64,000 bases of DNA from Candidatus Acetothermia bacterium (GCA_016201405.1 JACQCZ010000015.1:124001-188000), one strand, 5' to 3'. Counted from the first letter of the stretch, positions 19,579 to 28,721 are shown. Program-made: numbers and translations. Notes: generated by a model from the letters alone, not told the origin.

Positions 19579-20820
19579 ATGAAAATCTCAAATCTTGTTC
19601 GAATTTTAATTCCTGCTCTATTGCTGCTTGGCATGACTTCGGCGTCGAGCTATGCCATTCTCAGCGTTCCAGGTGCGGTGCCCGCCTCGGGCTGCCCCTC
19701 TGGAGCCATCATGAGCACGGATCAATTTACCTCAACCGGATTTAGCCAGGTGCGCACTGTTGGCCCAGATGATGTCGCTCCTGCAGGCGCGTGGGTGATT
19801 GCTGATGATTTTGTTCCGGTCACCAGCGTTGTCGCTACTCCAAACTGTCCGCTTTCGGGCATTGACCTTTACCCACTTCGGGTGGTCGCCCTTAAACTCA
19901 CTCCCACCATCGGAAGCTGGCAGGACGCCGATATTCAAGAGGTGGATCTCATCCAGGATAATAATTGCGATGCGCAATATGACCCTGGCCTTGATTTCAC
20001 CATGCAGACCAAGACGGGCACTGAGCTGCAGCAGGGGAAGAGTGTCACCTTTGTCAATGGCCCTGCTTCGCCGCTATTTGTCGTTGGTGGCGGCATGCCG
20101 CCAGCTTGTGGTGCGGGCGCAACGGGCATTATGGTGGTCGTCAAGATCGGACCCAACCCATTGAGCGGCACGCAGTTCGGGCTCTCGCTTGAAGGTCTTT
20201 CCACCGATATTCCGGGGCTTGGGCCAACGGGATTTAGCAGCAGCTTCTCGAGCTCCCGCAACCCGCAGGGGAGCAGCCTCCGCTTGCAGATTGTTGGTGG
20301 AGGAACGGGAGGACCATCGCCAACACCGACGCCAACTCCACACCCGATCATAGTTGGCCCGCCTTCAGGTGGCTCCACCCTAAAGGCCTTCGATAAGAAC
20401 GCCAACTGCAAACTCGATGATCCAGAGTTCTTCAGCATGATTGATGGCTGGATCGCAAGCTCAGTCACCAACACGCTCTTCTTTGCAGGTGTGGATGCGT
20501 GGATCGGCCAATCCAGCGTCTGCACGGCGGCCGCGGCTGCCTCTCTTCACGGCGTCACGCTCAGTGTGAAACCTGCTCTTCAGGGCGCTCTCTTTGAGGC
20601 ACATGGCCAGAATATCGCCTCCACAAGCGTGGAAGTCTTTGGCCTCAATGGGCAGAGCATCTACTCATCCGAGGCTGCAGGATCCCATCTGCGTTGGAAT
20701 CTTCGAACAGAAGCGGGACAGCTTTTGTCCAATGGCGTCTATCTCTATCGAGTCTCTGTGAAAGGGCCAAATGGCCAAGTTCTACAGAGCGAGGTCAAGA
20801 AGTTTGTCGTTCTTCGATAG
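19579..20820 (+). CDS. Secreted module-A protein with PT linker, EF-hand-like module and FlgD-like C-terminal domain
   Basis: The 413-residue protein has a signal peptide (MKISNLVRILIPALLLLG... to SSYA) and a stand-alone module A matching the first half of the A+B proteins (PGAVPASGC, FTSTGFSQVRTVGPDD, LKLTPTIGSWQDADI, PLSGTQFGLSLE, SSSRNPQGSSLRLQ). A PTPTPTPHP linker follows, then the EF-hand-like FDKNANCKLDDPEFF with LFFAGVDAWI, then the C-terminal domain ending KKFVVLR. The start is ATG at 19579 with AAGGGGGT upstream. It is the first gene of an operon with two module-B proteins, so modules fused elsewhere are co-transcribed here. Function unknown. Confidence 0.82.
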   Translation: MKISNLVRILIPALLLLGMTSASSYAILSVPGAVPASGCPSGAIMSTDQFTSTGFSQVRTVGPDDVAPAGAWVIADDFVPVTSVVATPNCPLSGIDLYPLRVVALKLTPTIGSWQDADIQEVDLIQDNNCDAQYDPGLDFTMQTKTGTELQQGKSVTFVNGPASPLFVVGGGMPPACGAGATGIMVVVKIGPNPLSGTQFGLSLEGLSTDIPGLGPTGFSSSFSSSRNPQGSSLRLQIVGGGTGGPSPTPTPTPHPIIVGPPSGGSTLKAFDKNANCKLDDPEFFSMIDGWIASSVTNTLFFAGVDAWIGQSSVCTAAAAASLHGVTLSVKPALQGALFEAHGQNIASTSVEVFGLNGQSIYSSEAAGSHLRWNLRTEAGQLLSNGVYLYRVSVKGPNGQVLQSEVKKFVVLR

Positions 20821-20840
20821 ATGAGGGAGGAGAAACTCAA

Positions 20841-22235
20841 ATGAAGTCGAAGGGCATTCAACGCTTCTGCTGGGCTGTTCTGCTTGGAGCCGTGGTGCTG
20901 CTTTTGACGGGAAGTCCCGGGGCGTACTCCCTGCCCATAGGACACATCTCTAACGGAAGTGGAGCCGTCGAGACGGACATCCAGAGACTGGATTTCGGCG
21001 CAGGTCTCAAATCGAGATTCAGCGCACAAGATATCCGACCTGGTGAACGCGAAGTGCTGGCCATTGCTGTCGCAGTCTGTGATGGCGGCACGTTGGCCAA
21101 CCATACCATCTCCATCTTGCCCTCCATTGCAAGCGGAACTCCGACCATCGCCGGCGGTCTTGCGGCCGTCCCCTGCATCAACTTGGGAGGCAGCGATGGC
21201 TTTGCGACAGGCATAAACGGAGCCGTGCTCACCTTTAGCGGTCCCCTTGCCCAATTTATGGGCTCAGTGCGCATGTATGCCGATCTGGATCGGGATGGGA
21301 CATTCTTTGAGTCATCGGATCTGATCGAGCAAGTGGTGCCATTCTTGCAAGGAACAGGGGAGGCTATCGCCCAGTTTGGCGGCCATCAGGGGCAGATGAT
21401 GATCACTCCCAGCGGAAAGCCTTTGGCAGCGCTTGATCCGACCACAGTGCTTCCAGTTGGACCACCGCTTCCTGCATTTGGGCCGCTCAATCCGCTGATT
21501 CTTCTCTTTACCGTGGATGTGGATTCATCGGCAGGAGGTGGGCGTGTGGATGTGGCGCTCGGTCTCCAAGTCGGCGATGACACCGCTCAGAAGACATTTG
21601 GAGTCTGTTCATCCACATTGCCACATGTGCCTCTTACTGTTCTGAATCCGACGGGCGTACAGAACTGCGGCTCCAACTTGCGCGGGGGCGGTCCAGAGAC
21701 CACCTTCTTCAACATCACCGGCTCGGGTGGTGGCAGCACTGGCCCAACGCCAACACCCACTCCTACACCAACACCAGCTCCGGGCGGGTCTACATTGAAA
21801 GCCTTCGACAAGAACGGCAACTGCAAGCTTGATGATTCTGAATTCTTCAGCATGATTGATGGCTGGATCGCCAGCTCGGTTGGCAACACACTCTTTTTTG
21901 CGAGCGTCGATGCCTGGATCGGCCAATCGAGCGTCTGCAGTGCAGCGGCTTCTGACTCGCGGAGTGGCGTTACACTCAGCTTGAGGCCATCTCTGCAGAC
22001 CGCACTCTTTGAGGCCCATGGCCTGAACATCGCTTCGGTGGACGTAGAGGTCTTTAGTCTCAATGGCACCCGAATCTACGCGGGGACGACCCCCGGATCG
22101 CTGCTTGCTTGGAATTTGAGGACATCCAGCGGCCAGTCCTTGGCCAACGGCACCTATCTCTATCGGGTAGTTCTGCGAGATCAACGTGGTACTATGACAC
22201 AGAGTGAAGTCAAAAAATTCGTTCTGATTCGTTAA
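20841..22235 (+). CDS. Secreted module-B protein with PT linker, EF-hand-like module and FlgD-like C-terminal domain
   Basis: The 464-residue protein has a signal peptide (MKSKGIQRFCWAVLLG... to GAYS) and a stand-alone module B matching the second half of the A+B proteins (HISNGSGAVETD, DIRPGEREVLAIAVAVCD, PLAQFMGSVRMYADLDRDG, GTGEAIAQFGGHQGQ, TVDVDSSAGGGRVDVALG). Then come a PTPTPTPTPAP linker, FDKNGNCKLDDSEFF with LFFASVDAWI, and the C-terminal domain ending KKFVLIR. The start is ATG at 20841, 20 nt after the module-A gene, with GGGAGGAG upstream. The acidic DLDRDG stretch may bind calcium. Its 3' end is almost the same DNA as that of the next gene. Confidence 0.82.
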   Translation: MKSKGIQRFCWAVLLGAVVLLLTGSPGAYSLPIGHISNGSGAVETDIQRLDFGAGLKSRFSAQDIRPGEREVLAIAVAVCDGGTLANHTISILPSIASGTPTIAGGLAAVPCINLGGSDGFATGINGAVLTFSGPLAQFMGSVRMYADLDRDGTFFESSDLIEQVVPFLQGTGEAIAQFGGHQGQMMITPSGKPLAALDPTTVLPVGPPLPAFGPLNPLILLFTVDVDSSAGGGRVDVALGLQVGDDTAQKTFGVCSSTLPHVPLTVLNPTGVQNCGSNLRGGGPETTFFNITGSGGGSTGPTPTPTPTPTPAPGGSTLKAFDKNGNCKLDDSEFFSMIDGWIASSVGNTLFFASVDAWIGQSSVCSAAASDSRSGVTLSLRPSLQTALFEAHGLNIASVDVEVFSLNGTRIYAGTTPGSLLAWNLRTSSGQSLANGTYLYRVVLRDQRGTMTQSEVKKFVLIR

Positions 22236-22267
22236 ACCTAACAATGAAGAGGAAGGGGGCGTAAAAA

Positions 22268-23647
22268 ATGAATGCAAGAGATATTCGTCATTTGCTAGGG
22301 AGAGTGCTTCTTGGCGTTCTAGTCCTGATTTTCGTAGGGAGCTCAGTGGCTCTCACAATCCCCATCGGGCACATCTCAAATGGTAGTGGAAACGCTGAAA
22401 CAGATGTAGTCAGACTCGATTTTGGTGGTACTCTAAAAGAGAGATTCAGCTCATCCCAAGATATACGGCCAGGTGATCGCGAGGTTGTGGCGATTGCCGT
22501 CGCCGTCTGCGATGCAGGTACAGTCGTCAATAAGAATGTGACGATCCTTCCATCCATTGTCTCTGGAACTCCTGCGATTGCCGGTGGACTGGCTGCTTTG
22601 CCGTGCATCTCCCTGGGCGGTAGCGACGGCCTTAACACAGGAGTCAATGGCGCTGTGGTCACATTTAGCGGCCCACTAGCCCAATTTATGGGCACGGTTC
22701 GCATGTATGCTGATCTGAATTTCGATGGAGTCCTCTTTCAGGGGGGTGACCTCGTTCAGCAAACTGTCCCGATGATGCAAGGCACTGGAGAAGCCATCGC
22801 CCAGTTTGGTGGAAGACAGGGGCAATTCATGGCCACCTCAAGCGGGCAGCCGTTGATCGCACCGGATGTACCGGCAATTATAGCTGCCTTGGGTATGCCT
22901 CCAATGAACATCTCTGCTCCACGCATCATCCTCTTCACCGTGGATATTGACGCGTCAGCAGGCGGTGGCCGTGTAGATGTGGCACTCGGTCTCCAAGTCG
23001 GCGATGATACGGCCCAGGGGCTGGGCGGATTCTGTAAGACTGCGTTCCCATTCCTTCCACCCATCGCTCATTTCAATTGCGGCTCTAACATTCGCGGTCA
23101 AGGCCCAGAGACTACGTTCTTCAATATCACTGGCTCGGGCGGTGGCAGCACCACTCCAACCCCTACACCCACCCCGACCCCCACTCCAACACCCGGCGGC
23201 TCCAATCTGAAGGCCTTCGATTCGAACAGCAACTGCAAACTCGATGATGCCGAATTCTTCAGCATGATTGATGGCTGGATCGCCAGCTCCGTCAGCAATG
23301 CGCTCTTCTTCGCTGGCGTGGATGCCTGGATCGGTCAATCGAGCGTCTGCACCGCAGCGGCTTCTGACTCGCGGAGTGGTGTCACACTCAGCTTGAGGCC
23401 ATCTCTGCAGACCGCACTCTTTGAGGCGCATGGCCAGAATATCGCTTCGGTGGACGTAGAGGTCTTTAGTCTCAATGGCAAGCGAATCTACGCGGGGACG
23501 ACCCCTGGATCGCTGCTTGCTTGGAATTTGAGGACATCCAGCGGCCAGTCCTTGGCCAACGGCACCTATCTCTATCGGGCGACCGTGCATGGGCCCAATG
23601 GCGAAGTGACCCAGAGCCAAGTAAAACGCATGGCCGTTCTTCGCTAA
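22268..23647 (+). CDS. Secreted module-B protein, tandem paralogue of the gene at 20841
   Basis: The 459-residue protein has a signal peptide (MNARDIRHLLGRVLLG... to SVALT), module B (HISNGSGNAETD, DIRPGDREVVAIAVAVCD, TVRMYADLNFDG, TVDIDASAGGGRVDVALG), a (TP)n linker, FDSNSNCKLDDAEFF with LFFAGVDAWI, and the C-terminal domain. The end is KRMAVLR, a departure from the usual KK[LF]. The start is ATG at 22268 with GGAAGGGGG upstream, 32 nt after the previous stop. It is the last gene of the A-B-B operon and is followed by a strong terminator. Function unknown. Confidence 0.82.
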   Translation: MNARDIRHLLGRVLLGVLVLIFVGSSVALTIPIGHISNGSGNAETDVVRLDFGGTLKERFSSSQDIRPGDREVVAIAVAVCDAGTVVNKNVTILPSIVSGTPAIAGGLAALPCISLGGSDGLNTGVNGAVVTFSGPLAQFMGTVRMYADLNFDGVLFQGGDLVQQTVPMMQGTGEAIAQFGGRQGQFMATSSGQPLIAPDVPAIIAALGMPPMNISAPRIILFTVDIDASAGGGRVDVALGLQVGDDTAQGLGGFCKTAFPFLPPIAHFNCGSNIRGQGPETTFFNITGSGGGSTTPTPTPTPTPTPTPGGSNLKAFDSNSNCKLDDAEFFSMIDGWIASSVSNALFFAGVDAWIGQSSVCTAAASDSRSGVTLSLRPSLQTALFEAHGQNIASVDVEVFSLNGKRIYAGTTPGSLLAWNLRTSSGQSLANGTYLYRATVHGPNGEVTQSQVKRMAVLR

Positions 23648-23673
23648 GCTACACCCAACAGAAAGACCATGAA

Positions 23674-23716
23674 GACGGCGGGTGGATGGATTTCACCCGC
23701 CGTCTCAATTTTTTGT
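23674..23716 (+). terminator. Strong terminator after the A-B-B operon
   Basis: Perfect 11-bp arms GACGGCGGGTG (23674-23684) and CACCCGCCGTC (23694-23704), then TCAATTTTTTG. Confidence 0.92.
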
Positions 23717-23760
23717 ACCATAGATGCAAATCGAGCAACGAAATCGGGAATGGGAAGAAA

Positions 23761-25248
23761 ATGAGGATCATCAGGGCTTCGCTTGCACTTGCTTTGGCAT
23801 GGATTGGAATGATGGGCTGGGCTGACATGGCACGGGGATGGGCTCAGCCTTGTGCGCCTGTGCAGAACATCTCATGCTCCTTTGTGGCTCATAACGACAT
23901 CATTGGTGCTTTGACTTTTAGCCCCGATGGAAGGCTGATGGCTACGGCTTCCAGTGATCAGTCGGTGGTGTTGTGGGACGTGGCCACTGGCGCAAAGCTA
24001 AAGACACTCCTTGGACATCGCGGAGAGGTCTGGTCCGCCGCCTTCAGCCCCGATGGGAAAGTCCTGGCGACAGGCTCAGATGATCGCACCATCATTTTGT
24101 GGGACGTCGCAACCGGCAACGAGCTGAAGGTCATGAAAGGACATGCCGAGTTTGTGCGTGCCTTGGCCTTCAGTCCCGATGGCAGCATTCTTGCTTCCAG
24201 CTCTTGGGATCACACTATCAAGCTCTGGAGCATGCCGAGCGGCCATTTGATGCGCACACTTGAAGGTCACACCGATTGGGTCGTCTCGATCTCGTTTAGC
24301 CCTGATGGAAAGCGTCTGGCCTCAAGCTCGGATGACTACAGCGTGCGCGTTTGGAACGTCATGACGGGAGCACAGCTCCATGAAATGGATGGGCATACCG
24401 GGAATATCTGGTCCGTCAGCTTCAGCCCAGATGGCGAGATCATCGCGTCAGCCTCTGAGGACCGGACCATTCGAATCTGGAACGCGTCTACAGGAATCCT
24501 GATGCACATTATGACCGGACACACCGAACAGATTCGCTCGATCGCTTTTAGCAAGGATGGTAAGTTGCTCGCATCGGGTGCACGGGATGGAAGCGTGATT
24601 TTGTGGGACCCAATGCAAGGCAAAGAACTAAAAGTTTTACACACCGATCCAGAGAGTGATATCTGGACGGTCGCCTTTACTCCGGATGGGCAGCACATCG
24701 CATCCGGAGCCTGCACCAAGAGAAATTCCAACAATTGCCGACAAGGCGAAGTTCGCTATGATCCGATTGGAGAGAGCACTCCGGTGGAAGCTCTGAAACT
24801 CACCCAGTTTGACAAGAATGGCGACAAGATCCTGGAAGATAGCGAGTTTTTTGCGGTTGTTGACGCATGGGTGGGTGACAAGATTGAGAACAGTCTCTTC
24901 TTTGCCGCAGTGGACGAATGGGTCTCAAGCAGACAGATTCAGGTGGCAGCAATCTCAAGTCTAGCAACGCAACAAAATAGTGAAGTGGCTCTCATCAAGT
25001 CTGATAGCACGTCGATTAGCTTTACTGCTCAGGCCACGGAGACCCATTCTTTACAGATCGAAATCTTCAGTCTGGCGGGGGAACGGCTCTATGCTCAGAA
25101 AGCTTCAGGCAATCGCCTCACCTGGCGTCCGTTGGACGACCACGGGCATCTATGGGCCAATGGCGTCTACTTGTATGCCCTCACGTGGCAGCGAGCCGAT
25201 GGATCGATGGGGTTTAGCGGCATCAGAAAGCTTATCTTGCTTCGATAA
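23761..25248 (+). CDS. Secreted WD40 beta-propeller with EF-hand-like module and FlgD-like C-terminal domain
   Basis: The 495-residue protein has a signal peptide (MRIIRASLALALAW... to ARGWAQ) and then seven or eight WD40 repeats from about residue 45 to 335, recognisable by repeated FSPDGxxxA and [IV]xLWD or IWN motifs. Seven or eight blades would close one propeller. The EF-hand-like FDKNGDKILEDSEFF with LFFAAVDEWV follows, then the C-terminal domain ending RKLILLR. Here the sixth EF-loop residue is Asp, not Cys. WD40 proteins are usually cytoplasmic scaffolds, so export is notable. The start is ATG at 23761. The matrixin gene follows after 11 nt and likely shares its mRNA. Confidence 0.88.
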   Translation: MRIIRASLALALAWIGMMGWADMARGWAQPCAPVQNISCSFVAHNDIIGALTFSPDGRLMATASSDQSVVLWDVATGAKLKTLLGHRGEVWSAAFSPDGKVLATGSDDRTIILWDVATGNELKVMKGHAEFVRALAFSPDGSILASSSWDHTIKLWSMPSGHLMRTLEGHTDWVVSISFSPDGKRLASSSDDYSVRVWNVMTGAQLHEMDGHTGNIWSVSFSPDGEIIASASEDRTIRIWNASTGILMHIMTGHTEQIRSIAFSKDGKLLASGARDGSVILWDPMQGKELKVLHTDPESDIWTVAFTPDGQHIASGACTKRNSNNCRQGEVRYDPIGESTPVEALKLTQFDKNGDKILEDSEFFAVVDAWVGDKIENSLFFAAVDEWVSSRQIQVAAISSLATQQNSEVALIKSDSTSISFTAQATETHSLQIEIFSLAGERLYAQKASGNRLTWRPLDDHGHLWANGVYLYALTWQRADGSMGFSGIRKLILLR

Positions 25249-25259
25249 AGGAGGCCATT

Positions 25260-26705
25260 ATGCTCAAAACTAAGCGCTGGCTCGTATGGGGACTCTTTTT
25301 GATTTTGGCTCTGCCGGTCTCCGTCAGTGCATTTACAATCAATCATATTCTGGACAACGGGACTCAGGATCCATCGGATGATCTGCATGATGCTGCCCGC
25401 TGGTCTGACATCTCTGGCACGTACGTGACCGACAACGTGCGTGGGCTCGGAGGCGGATTGGAGTACTCGATTGCCACCGACTTTTACGACAAGATTCTTC
25501 CGTCCATTGTGGATCAGACCAAGCCTACCAAAGACGAGGTCTATGCAGCCATTCGTCGCGACTTTGATCGCTGGGCGAGCGGCAGTCCGCTCAAGTTCAC
25601 GGATGTGACCAATCAGATCTTTGCGATTGGGGACGCAGCCTATCCAGGCTCAGGTGCAGAGATCGACATCTTTGCTGTGCCTCATGGAGATCTGGCATTC
25701 CGTCACAATACATTGGCTGGCAATACCTTCGTGATCTTTAGCAGTGATAAGCCCATGGGGACGAATGGCCAGCAGCTTCCAGGGCGCACGATCAGCAGCG
25801 CCGATATCTATGTCAATACAGATGCCATGTATTTCATGAATCCCAATGACCCCGCAGTTCAGCAGCTGCAGAGCCAGGGCCAGCCGCTCAATCATCTTGA
25901 GTCGTTGATCTTTCATGAGATCTCTCACGCCATCGGTCTCGATCACCCGGATGAATTTTCAAACCGAAACTTCGACACGGACACGGATCCCAATGACGCT
26001 ATGAACATCAACTGCCAAGATCCGCTCCAGGGTTTGCAACTCTCTCCAAGCATCGCTGTCAATGCCATTGCCACATCCGGGGGCTCCGGCTCATACCGGC
26101 TCAGTCTTACACCGGATGACCTTGGCGGAAGGGCATTCTTATATCCAAGCTGCTCCGGCTCTTCTGCGCCTTCACCCACTCCGACCCCCACACCCACCCC
26201 TTCGCCAACGCCGACTCCGCCTCCATCCAACGGCGGCGCTGGACTGAGTCACTATGACACTAACAAGAACTGCAAGCTTGAAGATACAGAGTTCTTTGCT
26301 TTGGTAGATCAGTGGATTGGCGGCTCTGCCGATAACTCACTCTTCTTCTCTGGAGTGGATGCCTGGATTGGACAATCCAACATCTGCTCTGCAAGTGCAG
26401 CAGGGACGACAGCCGGTAAACCCCAAATTGAGCTGAGCTATCACCCAAGCAGCTCCTCTGCTCTATTCGCAGTTCAAGGTGCTAAAGTTACGGCCGTGCA
26501 GGTCGAGGTCTTCAGCTTGGATGGGCGATTGATCGCTCGCGAGCGCTCTGATGGAGACCACCTCGTCTGGCATCTGAACACATTGCAAGGCAAGCATGTT
26601 GCAAGTGGCACCTATCTCTATCGGCTCACCACGCGCGATGCTGTGGGAAAGACGTGGGCTAGCTCTATTCAGAAGCTCATTCTTCTTCGAAGCACATCGA
26701 ACTAA
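25260..26705 (+). CDS. Secreted matrixin-type zinc metalloprotease with FlgD-like C-terminal domain
   Basis: The 481-residue protein has a signal peptide (MLKTKRWLVWGLFLI... to VSVSA) and a metzincin-like catalytic domain. The zinc site is HEISHAIGLDH (His219, Glu220, His223, His229), followed by a plausible Met-turn in DPNDAMNINC. This is the M10/matrixin-like pattern of a secreted peptidase. A PT-rich linker follows, then the EF-hand-like YDTNKNCKLEDTEFF with LFFSGVDAWI, then the C-terminal domain. Unlike its relatives, it runs four residues past the usual end (KLILLRSTSN). The start is ATG at 25260 with AAAGGAGG upstream. It may process surface proteins or degrade external protein; the substrate is unknown. 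Confidence 0.88.
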   Translation: MLKTKRWLVWGLFLILALPVSVSAFTINHILDNGTQDPSDDLHDAARWSDISGTYVTDNVRGLGGGLEYSIATDFYDKILPSIVDQTKPTKDEVYAAIRRDFDRWASGSPLKFTDVTNQIFAIGDAAYPGSGAEIDIFAVPHGDLAFRHNTLAGNTFVIFSSDKPMGTNGQQLPGRTISSADIYVNTDAMYFMNPNDPAVQQLQSQGQPLNHLESLIFHEISHAIGLDHPDEFSNRNFDTDTDPNDAMNINCQDPLQGLQLSPSIAVNAIATSGGSGSYRLSLTPDDLGGRAFLYPSCSGSSAPSPTPTPTPTPSPTPTPPPSNGGAGLSHYDTNKNCKLEDTEFFALVDQWIGGSADNSLFFSGVDAWIGQSNICSASAAGTTAGKPQIELSYHPSSSSALFAVQGAKVTAVQVEVFSLDGRLIARERSDGDHLVWHLNTLQGKHVASGTYLYRLTTRDAVGKTWASSIQKLILLRSTSN

Positions 26706-26724
26706 AAATCCCATACAAATCAGT

Positions 26725-26763
26725 GAGAATCCCCCCAGGTCTTCCCTGGGGGGATTCTCTTGC
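26725..26763. terminator. Perfect 15-bp terminator hairpin between convergent genes
   Basis: Arms 26725-26739 and 26745-26759 are fully complementary (GAGAATCCCCCCAGG type) around TCTTC. It ends the WD40-matrixin unit and lies just past the end of the minus-strand gene. Confidence 0.85.
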
Positions 26764-26795
26764 AAGATACCCCATTAGCAGCAAGCACTTCTCAA

Positions 26796-28529
26796 CTAAC
26801 GAATCAGGACAAATTTGCGAATGACTCTTTGCTCCGTTCCATCCTGCCCTTTGATGACTAGCCGATAGAAATAGACACCGTTTGCCAATGGAACTCCTGT
26901 CGCCAGCTCCGGCTTCCAGCGAATGGACTGCCCCAAAACAGATCCGCTCTCATAGATCTTTCGGCCGGCCATAGTGAAGACTTCGGCCGCAAGAGCCGCA
27001 ATCCCTTGTCCCTGAGCTTGAAAGACAATCTCAGCGGAGCTGATCTGCTGCAATCCCAACTCCTCTACGATGAGTGGGAGCGGTCCGCTGCTGGCGGCCG
27101 TTGTGCTCTGGTTCAGAGCCACCGCGATGCCGCGCAAGTTGATATAGAAGATCTGAATGACGGATCCAGTGCTCGTGTTCGTCGTATTGGTCACACGGAC
27201 GGTCACTTTGATTAATCCCTGGTCAATGCCCGGCTTTGTGGGCTTATAGAAGATTTTTATTGCTTGTGATCCACCCTTTGGAATCGATACGTTGATCTTC
27301 TTATCGCCACCTTCAAAGGTAAACGGGTTCGTATTGGTCTGTGTGTTACCACCCGTTGTCGTGCTTTGGATCTCTAAGTCAACGTCAGCCGTCGCCCCAT
27401 TATCGCCCTTCCCATCGTTGCGCAAGGTGAGAGTCTGAGTGTCCTGGCCGATGTTTGTTTGTTCCGCGCTGACTTCCGACTTGGGATGCAAATCAGCAAT
27501 GGTCGGATTCGTTTCAGCTCCGGCAGCAGAAGCAGCACTGCTATTCACCTGAACTTTGGCTTGAAAATTCAAAAAAGACGAGCTGGGGACAATGTTGATT
27601 GTGTTCCCCACACCTGTGACTTTGAATGAGACCTTTTGGCTAAGGGCCGTTGCGTTTTTCCCTGTTGCCGTGATGGTGATGGTCGCATTGAGCGTTCCGC
27701 CATCCACCGGGCGTATGGTCACCGTGACATCACGGGTCTGTCCTGAGTGGATGACGATGCTGTTGCCGATGGCACCCGTAAATGAGACATCCCTGCTGTT
27801 TGTTGCCTGAACCTGAACATTCAAATCAGCATTTCCGTTATTGCCAACTTTAAAAGTGAGCACATCTTGCTCAAAGACGTTCAGACTGCCAACATTGGCG
27901 GTCAGCTGAATATTCCCTCGGCTACCCGTCTGGGTGATGGTGACGTTTCGATTGTTGTTGTTCTGATTCGTGCCGGACTGCTGTGTACGGGTGATCTTGA
28001 AGCTGCTCAATGACAGCCTTGGAGCTGTAACGTTGGCCAGCACATCGACGGCTAAAAACGGGCTATTGATCGAGTGAATGTTTGTATTGGCTCCACCCGT
28101 TGTGTTTGTGCCCACGATGGTCTCATCACTTACAATCACAACCGAGCAGTCAAATGGGCCGGGGTTGCTGAGCTGTTTCAAGGTGACCTGTATCGTGACG
28201 CGGCCACCGGCAGGAATGTCCACTTGTGAGGGAGTCAATTGAATCGCTGAACAGTTGGAACGAAGCTGCGCGCTCACAAAGGTACTGGATAGATTGACCT
28301 GGTTGTTACCCTGGTTGTTGGTAAGATTCACGTTGTTGATGATGTCAAAGTCCAAGGTTGCGCTGGTCGTACTGCCAAGCTCTATCTTGCCAAAATCGAG
28401 GGTTTTCACGCTTGTGCTGAGCACTGTCTTTCCCGTCGTCTGAGCGCTGGTATCGAGGCTGATGAGCGCAGAAGCGAGAAACCCAATCAGCAAGGGCAAT
28501 AGCAAAAGTCCAATATTCCTCATCTTCAT
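26796..28529 (-). CDS. Secreted ASH/Ig-like domain protein with FlgD-like C-terminal domain
   Basis: The 577-residue protein has a signal peptide (MKMRNIGLLLLPLLIG... to TSAQ). About three Ig-like domains of the ASH/choice-of-anchor-D type follow, the first with LDFGKIELGS and IPAGGRVTIQV, others with VGNNGNADLNVQV and IPKGGSQAIKIFYKP. The C-terminal domain has VFTMAGRKIY, LANGVYFYRL and RKFVLIR. There is no EF-hand-like module. The start is ATG at 28529, because GAAGGAGGG lies 8 nt upstream; the further ATG at 28580 lacks a site. It diverges from the subtilase gene across a 230-bp region with a perfect palindrome. Probably structural or adhesive; function unknown. Confidence 0.82.
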   Translation of the reverse strand: MKMRNIGLLLLPLLIGFLASALISLDTSAQTTGKTVLSTSVKTLDFGKIELGSTTSATLDFDIINNVNLTNNQGNNQVNLSSTFVSAQLRSNCSAIQLTPSQVDIPAGGRVTIQVTLKQLSNPGPFDCSVVIVSDETIVGTNTTGGANTNIHSINSPFLAVDVLANVTAPRLSLSSFKITRTQQSGTNQNNNNRNVTITQTGSRGNIQLTANVGSLNVFEQDVLTFKVGNNGNADLNVQVQATNSRDVSFTGAIGNSIVIHSGQTRDVTVTIRPVDGGTLNATITITATGKNATALSQKVSFKVTGVGNTINIVPSSSFLNFQAKVQVNSSAASAAGAETNPTIADLHPKSEVSAEQTNIGQDTQTLTLRNDGKGDNGATADVDLEIQSTTTGGNTQTNTNPFTFEGGDKKINVSIPKGGSQAIKIFYKPTKPGIDQGLIKVTVRVTNTTNTSTGSVIQIFYINLRGIAVALNQSTTAASSGPLPLIVEELGLQQISSAEIVFQAQGQGIAALAAEVFTMAGRKIYESGSVLGQSIRWKPELATGVPLANGVYFYRLVIKGQDGTEQRVIRKFVLIR

Positions 28530-28582
28530 GGCTGTAGCCCTCCTTCGTTTCAGATGATTCAAAATAACCTCCCAAATCAAAT

Positions 28583-28603
28583 AAGGTCACAATACGTGAC
28601 CTT
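28583..28603. promoter_or_regulatory. Perfect palindrome, candidate operator
   Basis: AAGGTCAC (28583-28590) and GTGACCTT (28596-28603) are perfect inverted 8-mers around AATAC. The site lies downstream of a minus-strand TACAAT-like -10 (28619-28624) and upstream of the ASH-protein start, with no T tract. A dimeric repressor site or a 5'-leader hairpin would both fit. Confidence 0.5.
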
Positions 28604-28721
28604 CCTGAACTACTCCCCATTGTAATCGAATAAAAAAATTGCTGCTGTGAACCTGATTACATCGCTTGGTCTCGCGTATTCTCTTCCAAAGGGACCGCTG
28701 ACCCCTTTCTCCCTGATCGAA

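Noticed and set aside
21745-26225. Short CCAACACC-type tandem repeats as a CRISPR or microsatellite
   Set aside because: They encode Pro-Thr linkers in frame within surface proteins; there are no spacers.
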